Shown here piece after piece: positions 48,394 through 57,895 of a DNA stretch of 64,000 bases (positions are counted from its first letter, which is position 1; every line of letters begins with the position of its first letter). The DNA comes from Skermania sp. ID1734 (GTDB lineage Bacteria; Actinomycetota; Actinomycetes; Mycobacteriales; Mycobacteriaceae). The stretch spans positions 62,001-126,000 of the forward strand of contig NZ_VLIY01000009.1 in the NCBI RefSeq assembly GCF_007489285.1, read 5' to 3'. The notes beneath the pieces are model-generated. The model ran no database searches. It was not told where the DNA came from and saw only the letters and a list, made by a program, of their open reading frames with translations. The position numbers were made by a program, and so were the translations under genes.

Positions 48394-48805
48394 TGTTCCC
48401 CCGCCCCCGGCCGCTCATGGATGTGTCCCCCGATGGCACATCTAGTCACTCAACGCGAGCGCAACCGGATTCTATACATCAATCGGAGAACTCGGCAATC
48501 CGTTAGCAAACATGGGGTAAAGAGCGGACCAGGAAGAGGAGTAACTCGGATGGTTCTGCCGAGGCGACCCCTCGCGGTGCCTGCCAGCGCCACTCGCGGC
48601 AAAAGCGGTGGTTGTCGCGGCGGCATTTCCTCTCGGAAGAACCGTCCGAATCGCCTACACTAGGCGAATCTTTGGCGAATCGCAACGCGATTACACCTCG
48701 ACGCGCGCGCTGCGGAACGGGATGTTGCGAACCCCGACCGTATACTGTTCGACGGACACGCTGAGGCAACGCTGCGGATATCGACAACACAGTGGAGGCG
48801 GATAC
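48394..48805. promoter_or_regulatory. Intergenic region between sigM and the HTH gene, with candidate operator
   Basis: A 412-bp non-coding stretch between divergent genes. On the plus strand a TACACT (48656-48661) could be a -10. Just downstream, AATCGC-AAC-GCGATT (48678-48692) is a perfect 6-bp inverted repeat, preceded by two GGCGAATC direct repeats. This layout suits binding of the HTH protein encoded downstream. No small gene was recognised. Confidence 0.45.
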
Positions 48806-49237
48806 ATGACGTCGAGGCGTCAGCGCTTCGGAATGATCGTCCGCGCGCGACGCGCACGACTTGGCATGACGCACGACGATGTCCGCGCGGCCGGCGGTCC
48901 GTCGGACCGGTTGATGACGAAGATCGAACACGGCCAAGGCCCCGAGCCCTCCCCGAGCACGTTGCGGAAGATCGATTGCGCCCTGCGTTGGCAGCCCGGT
49001 AGCGCTGCCGCCGTGCTCGGCGGCGAAGATCCACGACCCCTCGAAGATGCCCGGCCAACTCGTGCCGACATCGATCGGCACGACCGCCTGCTCAGTGCCT
49101 TGGAGCGCCGCGGCGTCACTCATATCGCGATGCGTGGAGCAGGCCCCGCCGATGACGGCCACACGCTCGCGCCGGAACTCGTCGAGGAGATCATCGCGCT
49201 GCTCAACGAATTGCCGATGGGTCCGCGTCCGACATAA
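48806..49237 (+). CDS. Small HTH (XRE-like) DNA-binding protein
   Basis: A 143-residue protein from the ATG at 48806, with GGAGG nine bases upstream. An HTH segment is FGMIVRARRARLGMTHDDVRAAGGPSDRLMTKIEHGQGPEPSPSTLRKIDCALRWQPGSAAAVL, i.e. the XRE layout with the recognition helix near SDRLMTKIE. The C-terminal 60 residues carry no recognised domain (ELVEEIIALLNELP). It converges with the MAB_1171c-like gene, overlapping by 35 bp. HTH proteins of this kind commonly accompany ImmA/IrrE peptidases, which cleave or regulate them. Confidence 0.8.
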   Translation: MTSRRQRFGMIVRARRARLGMTHDDVRAAGGPSDRLMTKIEHGQGPEPSPSTLRKIDCALRWQPGSAAAVLGGEDPRPLEDARPTRADIDRHDRLLSALERRGVTHIAMRGAGPADDGHTLAPELVEEIIALLNELPMGPRPT

Positions 49238-50384
49238 CGCGCTCGAAGTTCAGGCAACGCCGCACGATTTTGCGCACGGTCGACCACACGGCGGCCAGTT
49301 CGTCGAGATGATGAAGATGATCATGCTCGATTTGCTTGTAGGGGAACGGTTTTGCGCCGTTCTTGCGGGATTCGGCGGCTACTTGCAAGCGGGCCGCGGC
49401 CAGCGCCGCGGGGTGCGAGGTCGGCGGCAGCTGGCGAACGACGGCGGCGGTGATAGCACCGGAGACATCGCGGGTGTAGCGGTTGAGAATCGCGATAGCA
49501 TCGCGGATTTCGGTCTCGAGGGCGATCCGTTCCGTGGTGGCATCGAGGCGGCGGTGACCCCAAAAGCTCGCCTCGAGCACCACCTCGGGCACGGCGTCGG
49601 TGAGATCCCGCCACACCCGTCGCAAGGCCGCCGACCGTCGCGCCTCCGGGCTGACCCGCAACTGCCGGCGCAGCATGGTGAGAACCGGCGCCGCGGCCGC
49701 CGCGGCGCCCAGCGCCGTATACATCGACACTTCTTTGCCGCTCGCGCGAGTGAAGATCTCCGCGGTGAGCGGGTTCGGCAGTCCTGCCGTGCGAAGTACC
49801 TCCGCCAGCAGAATCAGCGCCTCCTGGCCAACTCCAACCACCGCCACGACAATGACCGCAAACAGGGGAAGGCGGTCGCGCAACCGCGATGCGTGCGGGA
49901 ATTGGTCAACGCAGATCTTGATCATGACCGTGCCCGCGGTCGCCGGAAAGACAAAGTAGGCCGCGTCGTAGGCGAGCGGCATCCACGGCTGCGCGGCGTC
50001 ACCCGCATCGAGCATCGCGATCTGCGCGAGCTGCAGAACCACCGCTGTGATGACAAGTCCCGCGATGGCTCCGCGCTGACGCGAAGACATCCCTTCTCGA
50101 CCGGTGTCCCAGCTGATGGCCAGCGCCAACACCGAGATGTGACCGAGCAGGAGTAGTAATAGAAACCCAGCCGTGGCGAGCGCCTGCTGGAAGTTCGACA
50201 ACTGGGTGAACCCGATGTCGGCGACGATGCGGCGAAGCGTCGCGGCAGTTCCCCAACAGATCAATATCCGGTTCGCCCACCGCTCGCTCGGCGTGTGATT
50301 GGCCAGCCACAACCGGCCGAAGACCACGAGCCAGATCCAGCACAGCAGCGGCACGACGACAAACTCGGGATAACTGTCGTACAC
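49203..50384 (-). CDS. Multi-TM protein, MAB_1171c family putative transporter
   Basis: A 393-residue protein. Seven hydrophobic segments occupy the first 235 residues, e.g. VVPLLCWIWLVVFGRLWL, ATAGFLLLLLLGHISVLAL and LFAVIVVAVVGVGQEALILL. The cytoplasmic C-terminal 155 residues are helical and charged: ALRRVWRDLTDAVPEVV, RIALETEIRDAIAILNRYTRDVSG, ending near DELAAVWSTVRKIVRRCLNFERV. This resembles the MAB_1171c family, found beside ImmA/IrrE peptidases and XRE regulators in actinobacteria. Function unknown. The GTG start at 50384 is 23 bp after the immA-like stop. Confidence 0.75.
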   Translation of the reverse strand: MYDSYPEFVVVPLLCWIWLVVFGRLWLANHTPSERWANRILICWGTAATLRRIVADIGFTQLSNFQQALATAGFLLLLLLGHISVLALAISWDTGREGMSSRQRGAIAGLVITAVVLQLAQIAMLDAGDAAQPWMPLAYDAAYFVFPATAGTVMIKICVDQFPHASRLRDRLPLFAVIVVAVVGVGQEALILLAEVLRTAGLPNPLTAEIFTRASGKEVSMYTALGAAAAAAPVLTMLRRQLRVSPEARRSAALRRVWRDLTDAVPEVVLEASFWGHRRLDATTERIALETEIRDAIAILNRYTRDVSGAITAAVVRQLPPTSHPAALAAARLQVAAESRKNGAKPFPYKQIEHDHLHHLDELAAVWSTVRKIVRRCLNFERVMSDADPSAIR

Positions 50385-50407
50385 CTAGAAACATTCCCGA
50401 CCAGGCA

Positions 50408-50923
50408 CTAGAACGAATCCAGAATGCGGCGAATCTTGCCTTCCCGCGGGGCGCCGTCATGTGTGTCCCGAACTCGCGCTATGAGCTTGCGAGCGAACAA
50501 TTCAGCTTCGAGTTCCTCGATGCGATCGAAGTTGGAGTGGCCGCGCGCCCGGACTACTTCCATGTCCACACCAGTAACTTGGTGCGCCAACTCTGCTGCC
50601 GTCAGCGACGTGTCCGAGGTGTGCTCGAGCAGCATGTGCGCCAGCTCGTGACAGATGATGACTTCCTGATGCTCGTCGACCGTGGACGTTTCGTGCACGA
50701 TGACGTCTCGGTCCGGCAGGGCCAGCCACAGTCCGCACAGTCCGGTGGAGGCCCGCAATGGCATCGCGTGCAACATAATCGGCCGTCCGCGCTGCGCGGC
50801 GACGGCATCGACGTAGTCACCGATCTGCCACGGGTCGGGCAGCGCGACAGTGTCCAGCGCAGCGTCGACCCGGTCGGCCGCCGCCCGGACAGACTTCTTG
50901 CGATGTCGCCGCATGGTGAACAT
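50408..50923 (-). CDS. ImmA/IrrE-family metallopeptidase
   Basis: A 171-residue zinc peptidase. The motif HELAHMLLEH (HExxH plus a downstream His) and the third-ligand segment ELEAELFARKL are both complete. The N-terminal 45 residues are basic. ImmA/IrrE enzymes cleave partner XRE repressors, in conjugative elements, prophages and the Deinococcus radiation response. Its ATG overlaps the TGA of murJ by one base (TGATG), so it is coupled to the murJ operon. No phage genes are nearby. Confidence 0.88.
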   Translation of the reverse strand: MFTMRRHRKKSVRAAADRVDAALDTVALPDPWQIGDYVDAVAAQRGRPIMLHAMPLRASTGLCGLWLALPDRDVIVHETSTVDEHQEVIICHELAHMLLEHTSDTSLTAAELAHQVTGVDMEVVRARGHSNFDRIEELEAELFARKLIARVRDTHDGAPREGKIRRILDSF

Positions 50924-53900
50924 CAGCTTGTAGCGGTGAAGCCGAGATCTGCAATGGCAGACTGGTTCTCCTTGCCGACCTTGGCCAGATCGGTGATCCA
51001 GACGAGCACGTACCGAACCGGCTGATCGCTTTGCACCGGGATCTGGGTGACACCTTGACCCAGCGTCGCGCTGCCGATGATCTGAGTTTGATCAAGCGTG
51101 GGCGAGGCCGAGGGCGCCGAGCGAATCTCGACCTTGGTGCCCGGACTTGGTGAGTTGATCCAGACCCGGGTCAACTTGTTCGGGTTCGGCAGTGTGACGA
51201 GCAGGCCGACGCCGTTCTTGAGTGCCGGGAACGGCTGATAATACGAGTCGGTGCGCCAGATGGTGCCGGCGTTGTTGTCGAGCACCAGCGACGCGCCATC
51301 GGGATCGTCCGGCGTGCCCTTCGGGGAAAATACCCGCACGTCACTTGCCGGGACCGCTACCCCAGCCGGGGGAGCTGGCGCGGCTGGTGCCGCTGCGCTG
51401 GGCGGTGCGGTGGTGAGTCCGAGGTTGGGGTCGTTCAAGGGGTTGTCCGAGCCGCTGCCGCCGAACAGGCTGGCCAGCCACCACGCGACGATCCCGAGAA
51501 TGATGACGCTCGCGGTGGCGAGACCGATGAGAATCAGCCGCATCCGCTTGCTCTTGGCCGCCTCGGCCTCGGCGGCTTCCGGGTCGGCGAGCGAGTGGCC
51601 GCTCGCGCCCGGCGCGCGCTGACCCAGGCGCAACGCGGGCATCAGATCGGTTTTTTGATCTACTACCGACGCCTGGTCGAGGACATGCTGCACGGTGGCC
51701 GCGGTCCGCACACCGCGATCGGTTTCCAGCGCTCGCACCGCGATCGTCGAAATCTCGAACGGTACTTCGGGCCGAATCTCGCGCGGCTCGATCGGCGCGC
51801 CGTTCGGACCGTGTTGCGCAAGCTTCAAACCGCCGACGGTCGGAGCGGGCGCCGCCGTGCCGGTGACGCCGCCCGGCGTCGAGCCGATCGGCCAGCGGGC
51901 AGTGATCAGGGCGTACAGCATCGCGCCGAGGCCACGGACGTCCGCCTGCGGGTTGGCATCGGCCAGCGTGCCGGGGAAGGCCAGGACCGCGTCACCGTTG
52001 ACGCTGATGCGAACCCGATCCGGGTGGTCGATCGACAGGCTGCTGCCAGCGCGATGGGCGAGTTCGGCCGCCGACGCCAGCGCCCTGATTGCGCGGGCCG
52101 CGCCGATCGGCGACGGCTGAGTCTCCGCCATTTCCCGCAGCGACCGGCCGGGCGTCCATTCGGCGACGACGATGCCGCCGGAGCTGCCGCGGACGACGTC
52201 GAGTACGCGCGCCAAACCAGGAGAATTGATCCGGCCGAGCCGAAGGGTGCGCGACAAGATTGCCTGCGGCCCGTCCTCACCGGCGGTCGCCGCCGCCTTC
52301 TGATCGGCGTCGACGAACGTGAGCGCAACCTCTCGGTCCAATTTGGTGTCCAGGGCCTGCCAGAACTTCAGACCGCGCGCGCCACCATGCGGAGCCAGCA
52401 ACCGGTAGCGGCCGCCGGCGACAGACGCGCCGGGGATCAGTTTCGGTCCACGCAGTATCCGGCGCGGCGGTTCGGGCCGGGCCTGCTCAGGAGAAAGGTC
52501 CTTCGGCGGTGGCGTCTTGCGATCGGATTGTGGCCGCGACCCGGCAGTCGAGACGTTGGCGGAACCAGCGCCCGGTGGCCGCGCGGCGTCCGTGGCGGCA
52601 TTGCCGGTTCGCGTATCGGCGATAGCGTCGTCGCCCACCCTCACTCCTTCGCGTATGCCTGCCCGCGGTGCGGGTAGCTGACCTGGTGAACCCGGATAGA
52701 CCTGCGGTGGTCTTCGGCTCGCGCCAGGGTGCGGTCCGGGATAAACATGCCGGGGCTGCGAGAGTGCCTCCCCCGTCACCCTCTGCCGAATAGGGTACGT
52801 GAACTGACCGACTCCAGTGATATCGGTGGCTTCCGGCCGCAGTACCGGTAGCACCATCGTTTCGGCGTCCATCACCGGGTCATAGGGACGTTCGACGACG
52901 TGCTGCACCGGCTCGTGTGCTGGCACATCCGGCTCCGGTCGGCGCCGGAAGCGACGGGTGACGGCCACCGTTATCGATACGACTTCGGAGACATTGGCCA
53001 AACGCAGAATGGTGAAGGTCACGACGAGCAGCAACAGTCCCTCGATGGCCACGCGAACAGCCGAACCGGGCCCGCCCAGTTCCGCGCTCAGCCGATTCAG
53101 TCGCAACAACCGATCGGCGGCCAGCATCACGGCACCGCCGGCCAGCGAGGCGAGCAGCGCAATCCATGCGGTCTTGCCCACATTGGCGGTCCGCAAATTG
53201 CCCAGGCTGCGGCGCAGCAGCAGCCCTCCGATGACGGCGCCGACGATGAACGACACCCCGGTCACGCCGCTGAGCAGCACCACCACGTGCTTGTTGTCGG
53301 TGGCAACCATCGGCACGAGCGCGGACAGCACCACCTTGACGCCGGTGATCCCCAAGATGATCCAGGTGGGCGTCCACACTTCTTGGCGCGCATAGAACAC
53401 ACGCAACTGAATCAGCGTGATCGCGTACGGGATCAGCGTGAAGGCCGACCAGCTGACGGCCTCGCCGAGTCGGCCGGCGTCGCCCGCACCGAAGTTGCCG
53501 TAACCGTAGAGCGCCTCACCGACCTGCGGTCCGGCGATAGTGAGGAAGGTGATGACCGGGACGAGAGCAATGAGAGTGAGGCGGGTCGCCACCGATAGGT
53601 CGTCTACCACGGCCGGAGTGTCGTCGGCCGCGGCGTTTCGGCTGAGCCGCGGCATGATCGCGGTCAGCACGGTCACACCCAGCACTCCGTACGGCAGTTG
53701 CAGCAGGAGCCAAGCATTGTTGTAGATCGCCGGTCCGGCGGCGTCGTAGTGCGAGGACACGCGGGTGGCAAACACCATGCCGGAGACGCTGATCAGGACG
53801 TAGAGCATGATGGCCAGCGCCATGCCGCCGAACTTCTTCAGCCGGTCGTCGATCCCCCACAGCGGCTTGAGGCTGATGCCCTGGCGCCGGATCATCGGCA

Positions 53901-54708
53901 CCATGCTCACCGCCTGAATGACCACGCCGAGCGTCACACCGATCCCGAGGGTGAGCAGTTTCGGGTCGCTCATCCGCACCGGATCGAGGCTGATCTCGCC
54001 GGGCATCAGTAGATAGATGCCGAGGACCACAAGGACAACCACGTTGTTCAGGACCGGGGCCCAGGCGCCCGGCTTGAAAATCTGCCGGGTGTTGAGCACC
54101 GCGCTGAAAAGCGCCGACAGGCCGTAGAACAGCACTGCCGGTAACAAAAGGAAGGACAGCGCCGTGGTCAGGTGGGTGTTGACCTTGCCGTCGGTGGACA
54201 AGAACACGTGTGTGGTGAGCAACGGAGCGGCGGCGACCGCCAGCAGTGCGGCGGTGCCCAGCAGGATCACCGCGGTGGTGAACAGCCGACGCACGAATGC
54301 CGCGCCGCCGTCCTCATCCTCGCGTTCGGCCCGGACCAGCACCGGTACGACGATGGCGGTGAGCACCTGACCGAGCACCAGCTCCGAGATGATGTTCGGG
54401 ATCTGGCTGGCGACGGTGAACGAACTGGCGATGCTGCCGCCGAGGACGGTGAGTAGCAGCATCTGTTTGAGAAAGCCGGTGATCCGGCTGACCAGCGTGG
54501 CGATCGCGATCGATCCGCTGGCCGCGAGAAGCCCTGTGTTGGAATTCGCGGAGGTCTCGGCTTCGGGCACGGGCTCCGGCTCAGGTGTCGGTTGGTGCCG
54601 GACGGGCTGGGCGCGATGCGGTGTGGGGTACGGCCGCACCCGCTCCCAGGGCGCCGGCCGGGCGGGCGGCGGGTATGCGGCGTGCTCGCCGTAGCCACTA
54701 CCCGTCAT
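50923..54708 (-). CDS. murJ: Lipid II flippase MurJ fused to pseudokinase and extracellular domain
   Basis: A 1261-residue protein with the layout of Rv3910. Residues about 45-600 are the MATE-like MurJ flippase with many TMs (LVSRITGFLKQMLLLTVLGG, LPYGVLGVTVLTAIMPRLSRNAA). A pseudokinase follows (about 770-1020; GRYRLLAPHGGARGLKFWQALDTKLDREVALTF...ANPQADVRGLGAMLYALI) with no catalytic HRD or DFG. A TM (LILIGLATASVIILGIVAWWLASLF) precedes a galactose-binding-like extracellular domain. In mycobacteria PknB phosphorylates the pseudokinase and FhaA binds it to control wall synthesis. Start ATG at 54706-54708 with GGAGGA upstream. Confidence 0.94.
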   Translation of the reverse strand: MTGSGYGEHAAYPPPARPAPWERVRPYPTPHRAQPVRHQPTPEPEPVPEAETSANSNTGLLAASGSIAIATLVSRITGFLKQMLLLTVLGGSIASSFTVASQIPNIISELVLGQVLTAIVVPVLVRAEREDEDGGAAFVRRLFTTAVILLGTAALLAVAAAPLLTTHVFLSTDGKVNTHLTTALSFLLLPAVLFYGLSALFSAVLNTRQIFKPGAWAPVLNNVVVLVVLGIYLLMPGEISLDPVRMSDPKLLTLGIGVTLGVVIQAVSMVPMIRRQGISLKPLWGIDDRLKKFGGMALAIMLYVLISVSGMVFATRVSSHYDAAGPAIYNNAWLLLQLPYGVLGVTVLTAIMPRLSRNAAADDTPAVVDDLSVATRLTLIALVPVITFLTIAGPQVGEALYGYGNFGAGDAGRLGEAVSWSAFTLIPYAITLIQLRVFYARQEVWTPTWIILGITGVKVVLSALVPMVATDNKHVVVLLSGVTGVSFIVGAVIGGLLLRRSLGNLRTANVGKTAWIALLASLAGGAVMLAADRLLRLNRLSAELGGPGSAVRVAIEGLLLLVVTFTILRLANVSEVVSITVAVTRRFRRRPEPDVPAHEPVQHVVERPYDPVMDAETMVLPVLRPEATDITGVGQFTYPIRQRVTGEALSQPRHVYPGPHPGASRRPPQVYPGSPGQLPAPRAGIREGVRVGDDAIADTRTGNAATDAARPPGAGSANVSTAGSRPQSDRKTPPPKDLSPEQARPEPPRRILRGPKLIPGASVAGGRYRLLAPHGGARGLKFWQALDTKLDREVALTFVDADQKAAATAGEDGPQAILSRTLRLGRINSPGLARVLDVVRGSSGGIVVAEWTPGRSLREMAETQPSPIGAARAIRALASAAELAHRAGSSLSIDHPDRVRISVNGDAVLAFPGTLADANPQADVRGLGAMLYALITARWPIGSTPGGVTGTAAPAPTVGGLKLAQHGPNGAPIEPREIRPEVPFEISTIAVRALETDRGVRTAATVQHVLDQASVVDQKTDLMPALRLGQRAPGASGHSLADPEAAEAEAAKSKRMRLILIGLATASVIILGIVAWWLASLFGGSGSDNPLNDPNLGLTTAPPSAAAPAAPAPPAGVAVPASDVRVFSPKGTPDDPDGASLVLDNNAGTIWRTDSYYQPFPALKNGVGLLVTLPNPNKLTRVWINSPSPGTKVEIRSAPSASPTLDQTQIIGSATLGQGVTQIPVQSDQPVRYVLVWITDLAKVGKENQSAIADLGFTATS

Positions 54709-54777
54709 TACTTCCTCCGGTCCTCTCCCCGAGCCCTTGCACTATGGAACGTCGACGCAGCGACGCACTCGGCGTCG

Positions 54778-57207
54778 TTAAACGTCGATCTGCTTGTCCG
54801 CGGGATCGGGCTGACCACGGAAGCGGTGCCACAGACGTCGTCCGGCGAGCAGCAGCAGCAACGCTCCTGCGCACGCGGTAATTATCGCGAGCGGCTTGCC
54901 GTATGCGTTGGAACGTACCGAAACTGTTGTGGGATCACCGAGCGCTTGCCCGGTAGGGGTGGTGAGCGACACATCCACGACGAGGCTGCGACTGTCGTTG
55001 ACTTCCGCGGGTACCTGCAGCGCGCGGGAGCCGCGCGGCGGCAATTGTTGCTCGCCGATGTCGGTGATGTGCATGTCCGACGGCGCATCAACCTTGAGTC
55101 GGACCCGGATGCCGACGGGGAGATCGTTGCGTGCCACGAGCAGCAGCGGGCTCTGCTCGGACGCAAGGGTGTACACGCCGCCGGGAGCCAGCACCGTGAC
55201 CCCCTTGAGCAGCGTGTCCATCGACGCCGCTTCGACGATCACCCGCGAGTAGCCGGCCAACTCGGAGTTCGCCCGGGTGGCGTCGCGCCGGCCGGAGAGG
55301 CTCATCGCGCGCAAGAGGTCCTCGCGCAGTGGCGCCGAAAAGCGCTGGGGGGTCAGTTCCGAATTCGGGTCGTCGACGAGTGCCGCCGTCAAGGTGTCGA
55401 TGCGCCCGGCCTGCTCGGCCGCCGGCAACCGGATCGAATCTGGAATCGCGTCGTCCACCGCATGTTGCGGGTAGTTCGCGGTGAACGGGCGCGCATCGGC
55501 GGGCTCACTCACCAGGGTGTCGAGGGTCCGCGGGACCGCTAAACCGGACCGAATCAGCGTTGCTACCTGCGACAACACTGCGGACGCTTCGTTTCCGTCG
55601 ACGCTCCACTGCTGCGGCGGCGCAATGAACAGGGATCGTGGGTGATCGGGCTGCGGCGTCAGCGCGGGCCAGGCGAGGGCGCCGAGCGCGTCCTGCAGGC
55701 GAGCCGGCCGCGAATCACCGGTGAGGTCGTAGCGCGCCTTGCTCGGCGTGAACGACGGCGTCTGCGGCTGGCTGCCGACTGCGGCCAGCGCCGTCGCGGC
55801 GGAAACGTCGAAGGTCGCGGCGTGCAGTTCCGGTTCGGCGGTACTCGCGGTGGCGGCGGTGGCGGTCCCAGCGTCGGCGTTGAGGTTGGCCACGCGTACG
55901 ACATCAGGCGGCGCGATGGCCTCGTCCACGTTGGCGGCAACAGCGTTTCCGGAAACCAGTAGCGTCTTGGTGCCGAGTCCGGCGAGCATCGCGGCGGTGT
56001 TGTCGTCGACAGTTCCGGAATCCGGCCAGGTGATGCCGCGCTTGCTGGTCGTGGCCAGGATGCTGTCGACGATGTCGGCCGGGGCGACGACCGCACTCGT
56101 GCTCAGCGCGGAATTATGGATCTGGCGCAGCGCCGTCAGATCCACTTGGGCAAACGGCAACGCCACTGTGCACACGTTGTCGGCCAGATTGCGGACCCGG
56201 TCCAGCCAGGCGGCTGCCACCTGCGCGCCGGTGCCTTCGCGAGCCGGTCCCATCGGATTGCTGGGATCGGCCACCACCAGGTAGCCACGTGCCATGTTGG
56301 ACACCGTGATCAACAGGTCGGGGTCGACGGCAAGGCAGATGCTCTGGGCGAGCTTGTGGTCGCGGTCGACGTTCGGTCGCAGTGCGAATTCGAGGGCACC
56401 GACGAGTTGATCGAGGCGGCCGCCGGGCGCGAGAGAGGTGGCCAGGTCGTCGTCGACGAGACGCACCGGCTGATCGAGGGATCCCGGAATTCCAGCGGCC
56501 AAGCGCGGTTTGTCGGCCAGCGGCCAGAGCATGGTCACGGCGATCGGGCTGTCGGTGGACGGTGCGATCGGGCGACTCTGCGGCTGCTGCGCGTCCGTGA
56601 CCGTCGGGTCGGCGGGCAGGCCCAGCACCGGAAGCAGAAAGCGGGCATCGTCGAGGCGGGCCGGGTTGCCGTAGGCCGGTTGACCGTTGACATTGAGCAG
56701 CATCGGGTAGACGCCCGGATCGGTGATCCGCAGGGTCGGGGTGCCGGGATCGGTTTGCGCGCTCGGCCGCAGCGGCATGGTCAGGGTGAACTGCTTGTGC
56801 TGGCCGACGTCGAGGTGATCGGCGACCGTGATGAACGTGCCCACTACGTCGAAGTTCTGTTGGTCCAGCTTGAGCGTGGTGCGCAGCTCCGCGGAGGTCG
56901 CCACCGCAGGTGCGCGTTGCAGGCGGACATCCACGTCATTGACTCGCCTGTCGCCGACGTTGGTGACGGTGGCGGTCACGGAGACGGTCTGATCACTCGT
57001 CGTGGTGACCACAGATGGGGTGACCGAGTCGATGCCGAGTTCTAGAAACTCCGGTGAGCGGTCGGATCGTTGGACGGGATCTGGGAGGCCGTGCGCGGGA
57101 GTGGAGGGCGCAATCGGTGCCGCGGGCGCTGTGATTGCCGCGGGTCCCAATCCGATAGTGGTAACCGTGAGCGCGACAGCCGCGACGCGCGTCCACCGAG
57201 CGATCAT
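54778..57207 (-). CDS. DUF6049 family secreted/membrane protein, Rv3909-like
   Basis: An 809-residue protein. A signal peptide ([28 protein letters not shown]) leads to a large extracytoplasmic region with a beta-sandwich-like segment ([22 protein letters not shown]) and a central domain. A C-terminal TM ([23 protein letters not shown]) leaves a short cytoplasmic tail. Position between mutT4 and murJ is conserved in Mycobacteriales. Role unknown, presumably in envelope biogenesis with MurJ. ATGA overlap with mutT4. Confidence 0.88.
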   Translation of the reverse strand: MIARWTRVAAVALTVTTIGLGPAAITAPAAPIAPSTPAHGLPDPVQRSDRSPEFLELGIDSVTPSVVTTTSDQTVSVTATVTNVGDRRVNDVDVRLQRAPAVATSAELRTTLKLDQQNFDVVGTFITVADHLDVGQHKQFTLTMPLRPSAQTDPGTPTLRITDPGVYPMLLNVNGQPAYGNPARLDDARFLLPVLGLPADPTVTDAQQPQSRPIAPSTDSPIAVTMLWPLADKPRLAAGIPGSLDQPVRLVDDDLATSLAPGGRLDQLVGALEFALRPNVDRDHKLAQSICLAVDPDLLITVSNMARGYLVVADPSNPMGPAREGTGAQVAAAWLDRVRNLADNVCTVALPFAQVDLTALRQIHNSALSTSAVVAPADIVDSILATTSKRGITWPDSGTVDDNTAAMLAGLGTKTLLVSGNAVAANVDEAIAPPDVVRVANLNADAGTATAATASTAEPELHAATFDVSAATALAAVGSQPQTPSFTPSKARYDLTGDSRPARLQDALGALAWPALTPQPDHPRSLFIAPPQQWSVDGNEASAVLSQVATLIRSGLAVPRTLDTLVSEPADARPFTANYPQHAVDDAIPDSIRLPAAEQAGRIDTLTAALVDDPNSELTPQRFSAPLREDLLRAMSLSGRRDATRANSELAGYSRVIVEAASMDTLLKGVTVLAPGGVYTLASEQSPLLLVARNDLPVGIRVRLKVDAPSDMHITDIGEQQLPPRGSRALQVPAEVNDSRSLVVDVSLTTPTGQALGDPTTVSVRSNAYGKPLAIITACAGALLLLLAGRRLWHRFRGQPDPADKQIDV

Positions 57208-57809
57208 TCCGAGTCGCGGCCTTCAGGAGCCGGTTGTGCCCGGCGACCGTGCGGGTCGCCGGGGGTTGACTCGCTGCGCCGGTGAAAGGCCATCCGGGCG
57301 ATGAGCTGACCGGCCTTCTCGGCAAGTCGCCGCTCATCGGCGTACGCCAACCGGGTCTCTAGTTCGGTGAGCGGCACCCACGCCACCTCGGTGACCTCGA
57401 CATCGGCGTCGGAGAGTTCGCCGCCGAGAAACCGCAATAAGTAATGGTGCACGGTTTTGTGGACGCGGCGGCCCTCGGTGACGAACCAGTAATCGATGCT
57501 GCCGAGTTCGGCGAGGACCTTGCCACGGATACCGGTCTCTTCGGCGACCTCACGCATGGCGGTTTCTTCGGCGGTCTCGCCCTTTTCGATATGACCTTTC
57601 GGCAGCGACCACAACAACCGGCCGCGGCGGTCGGTACGTCCGATCAGCGCCGCGCGCAAGGCTTCTGGCGGACCGTCGAGTCCCGAGATGACCAATCCGC
57701 CCGCCGACGTTTCCTGAACGGTGCGCAACCTGGGACGCGGCGGTTTGCCGACTGCGCCACGGCGCCGCGGCTGGCGGCGTCGATTATTGGCACGTTCGGC
57801 TGGAGACAC
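57204..57809 (-). CDS. mutT4: NUDIX hydrolase MutT4-like
   Basis: A 201-residue protein from a GTG (57807-57809) preceded by AGGA. Basic N-terminus ([14 protein letters not shown]), then [11 protein letters not shown] and a complete Nudix box [23 protein letters not shown]. The box GX5EX7REUXEEXGU coordinates metal. Matches Rv3908 in position and in the SAGGLVI...WSLPKGHIE segments. First gene of the mutT4-DUF6049-murJ operon, and divergent from pcnA. Substrate unknown. A longer frame to 57935 has no conserved sequence. Confidence 0.92.
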   Translation of the reverse strand: MSPAERANNRRRQPRRRGAVGKPPRPRLRTVQETSAGGLVISGLDGPPEALRAALIGRTDRRGRLLWSLPKGHIEKGETAEETAMREVAEETGIRGKVLAELGSIDYWFVTEGRRVHKTVHHYLLRFLGGELSDADVEVTEVAWVPLTELETRLAYADERRLAEKAGQLIARMAFHRRSESTPGDPHGRRAQPAPEGRDSE

Positions 57810-57895
57810 CCAATCAATCCTAGCCGCCGGAGTCCGTATCACCGCCGACCAACACCGTACGGTGTATGGCCCACGCGCCGGTAAGCTGGCGTCCC

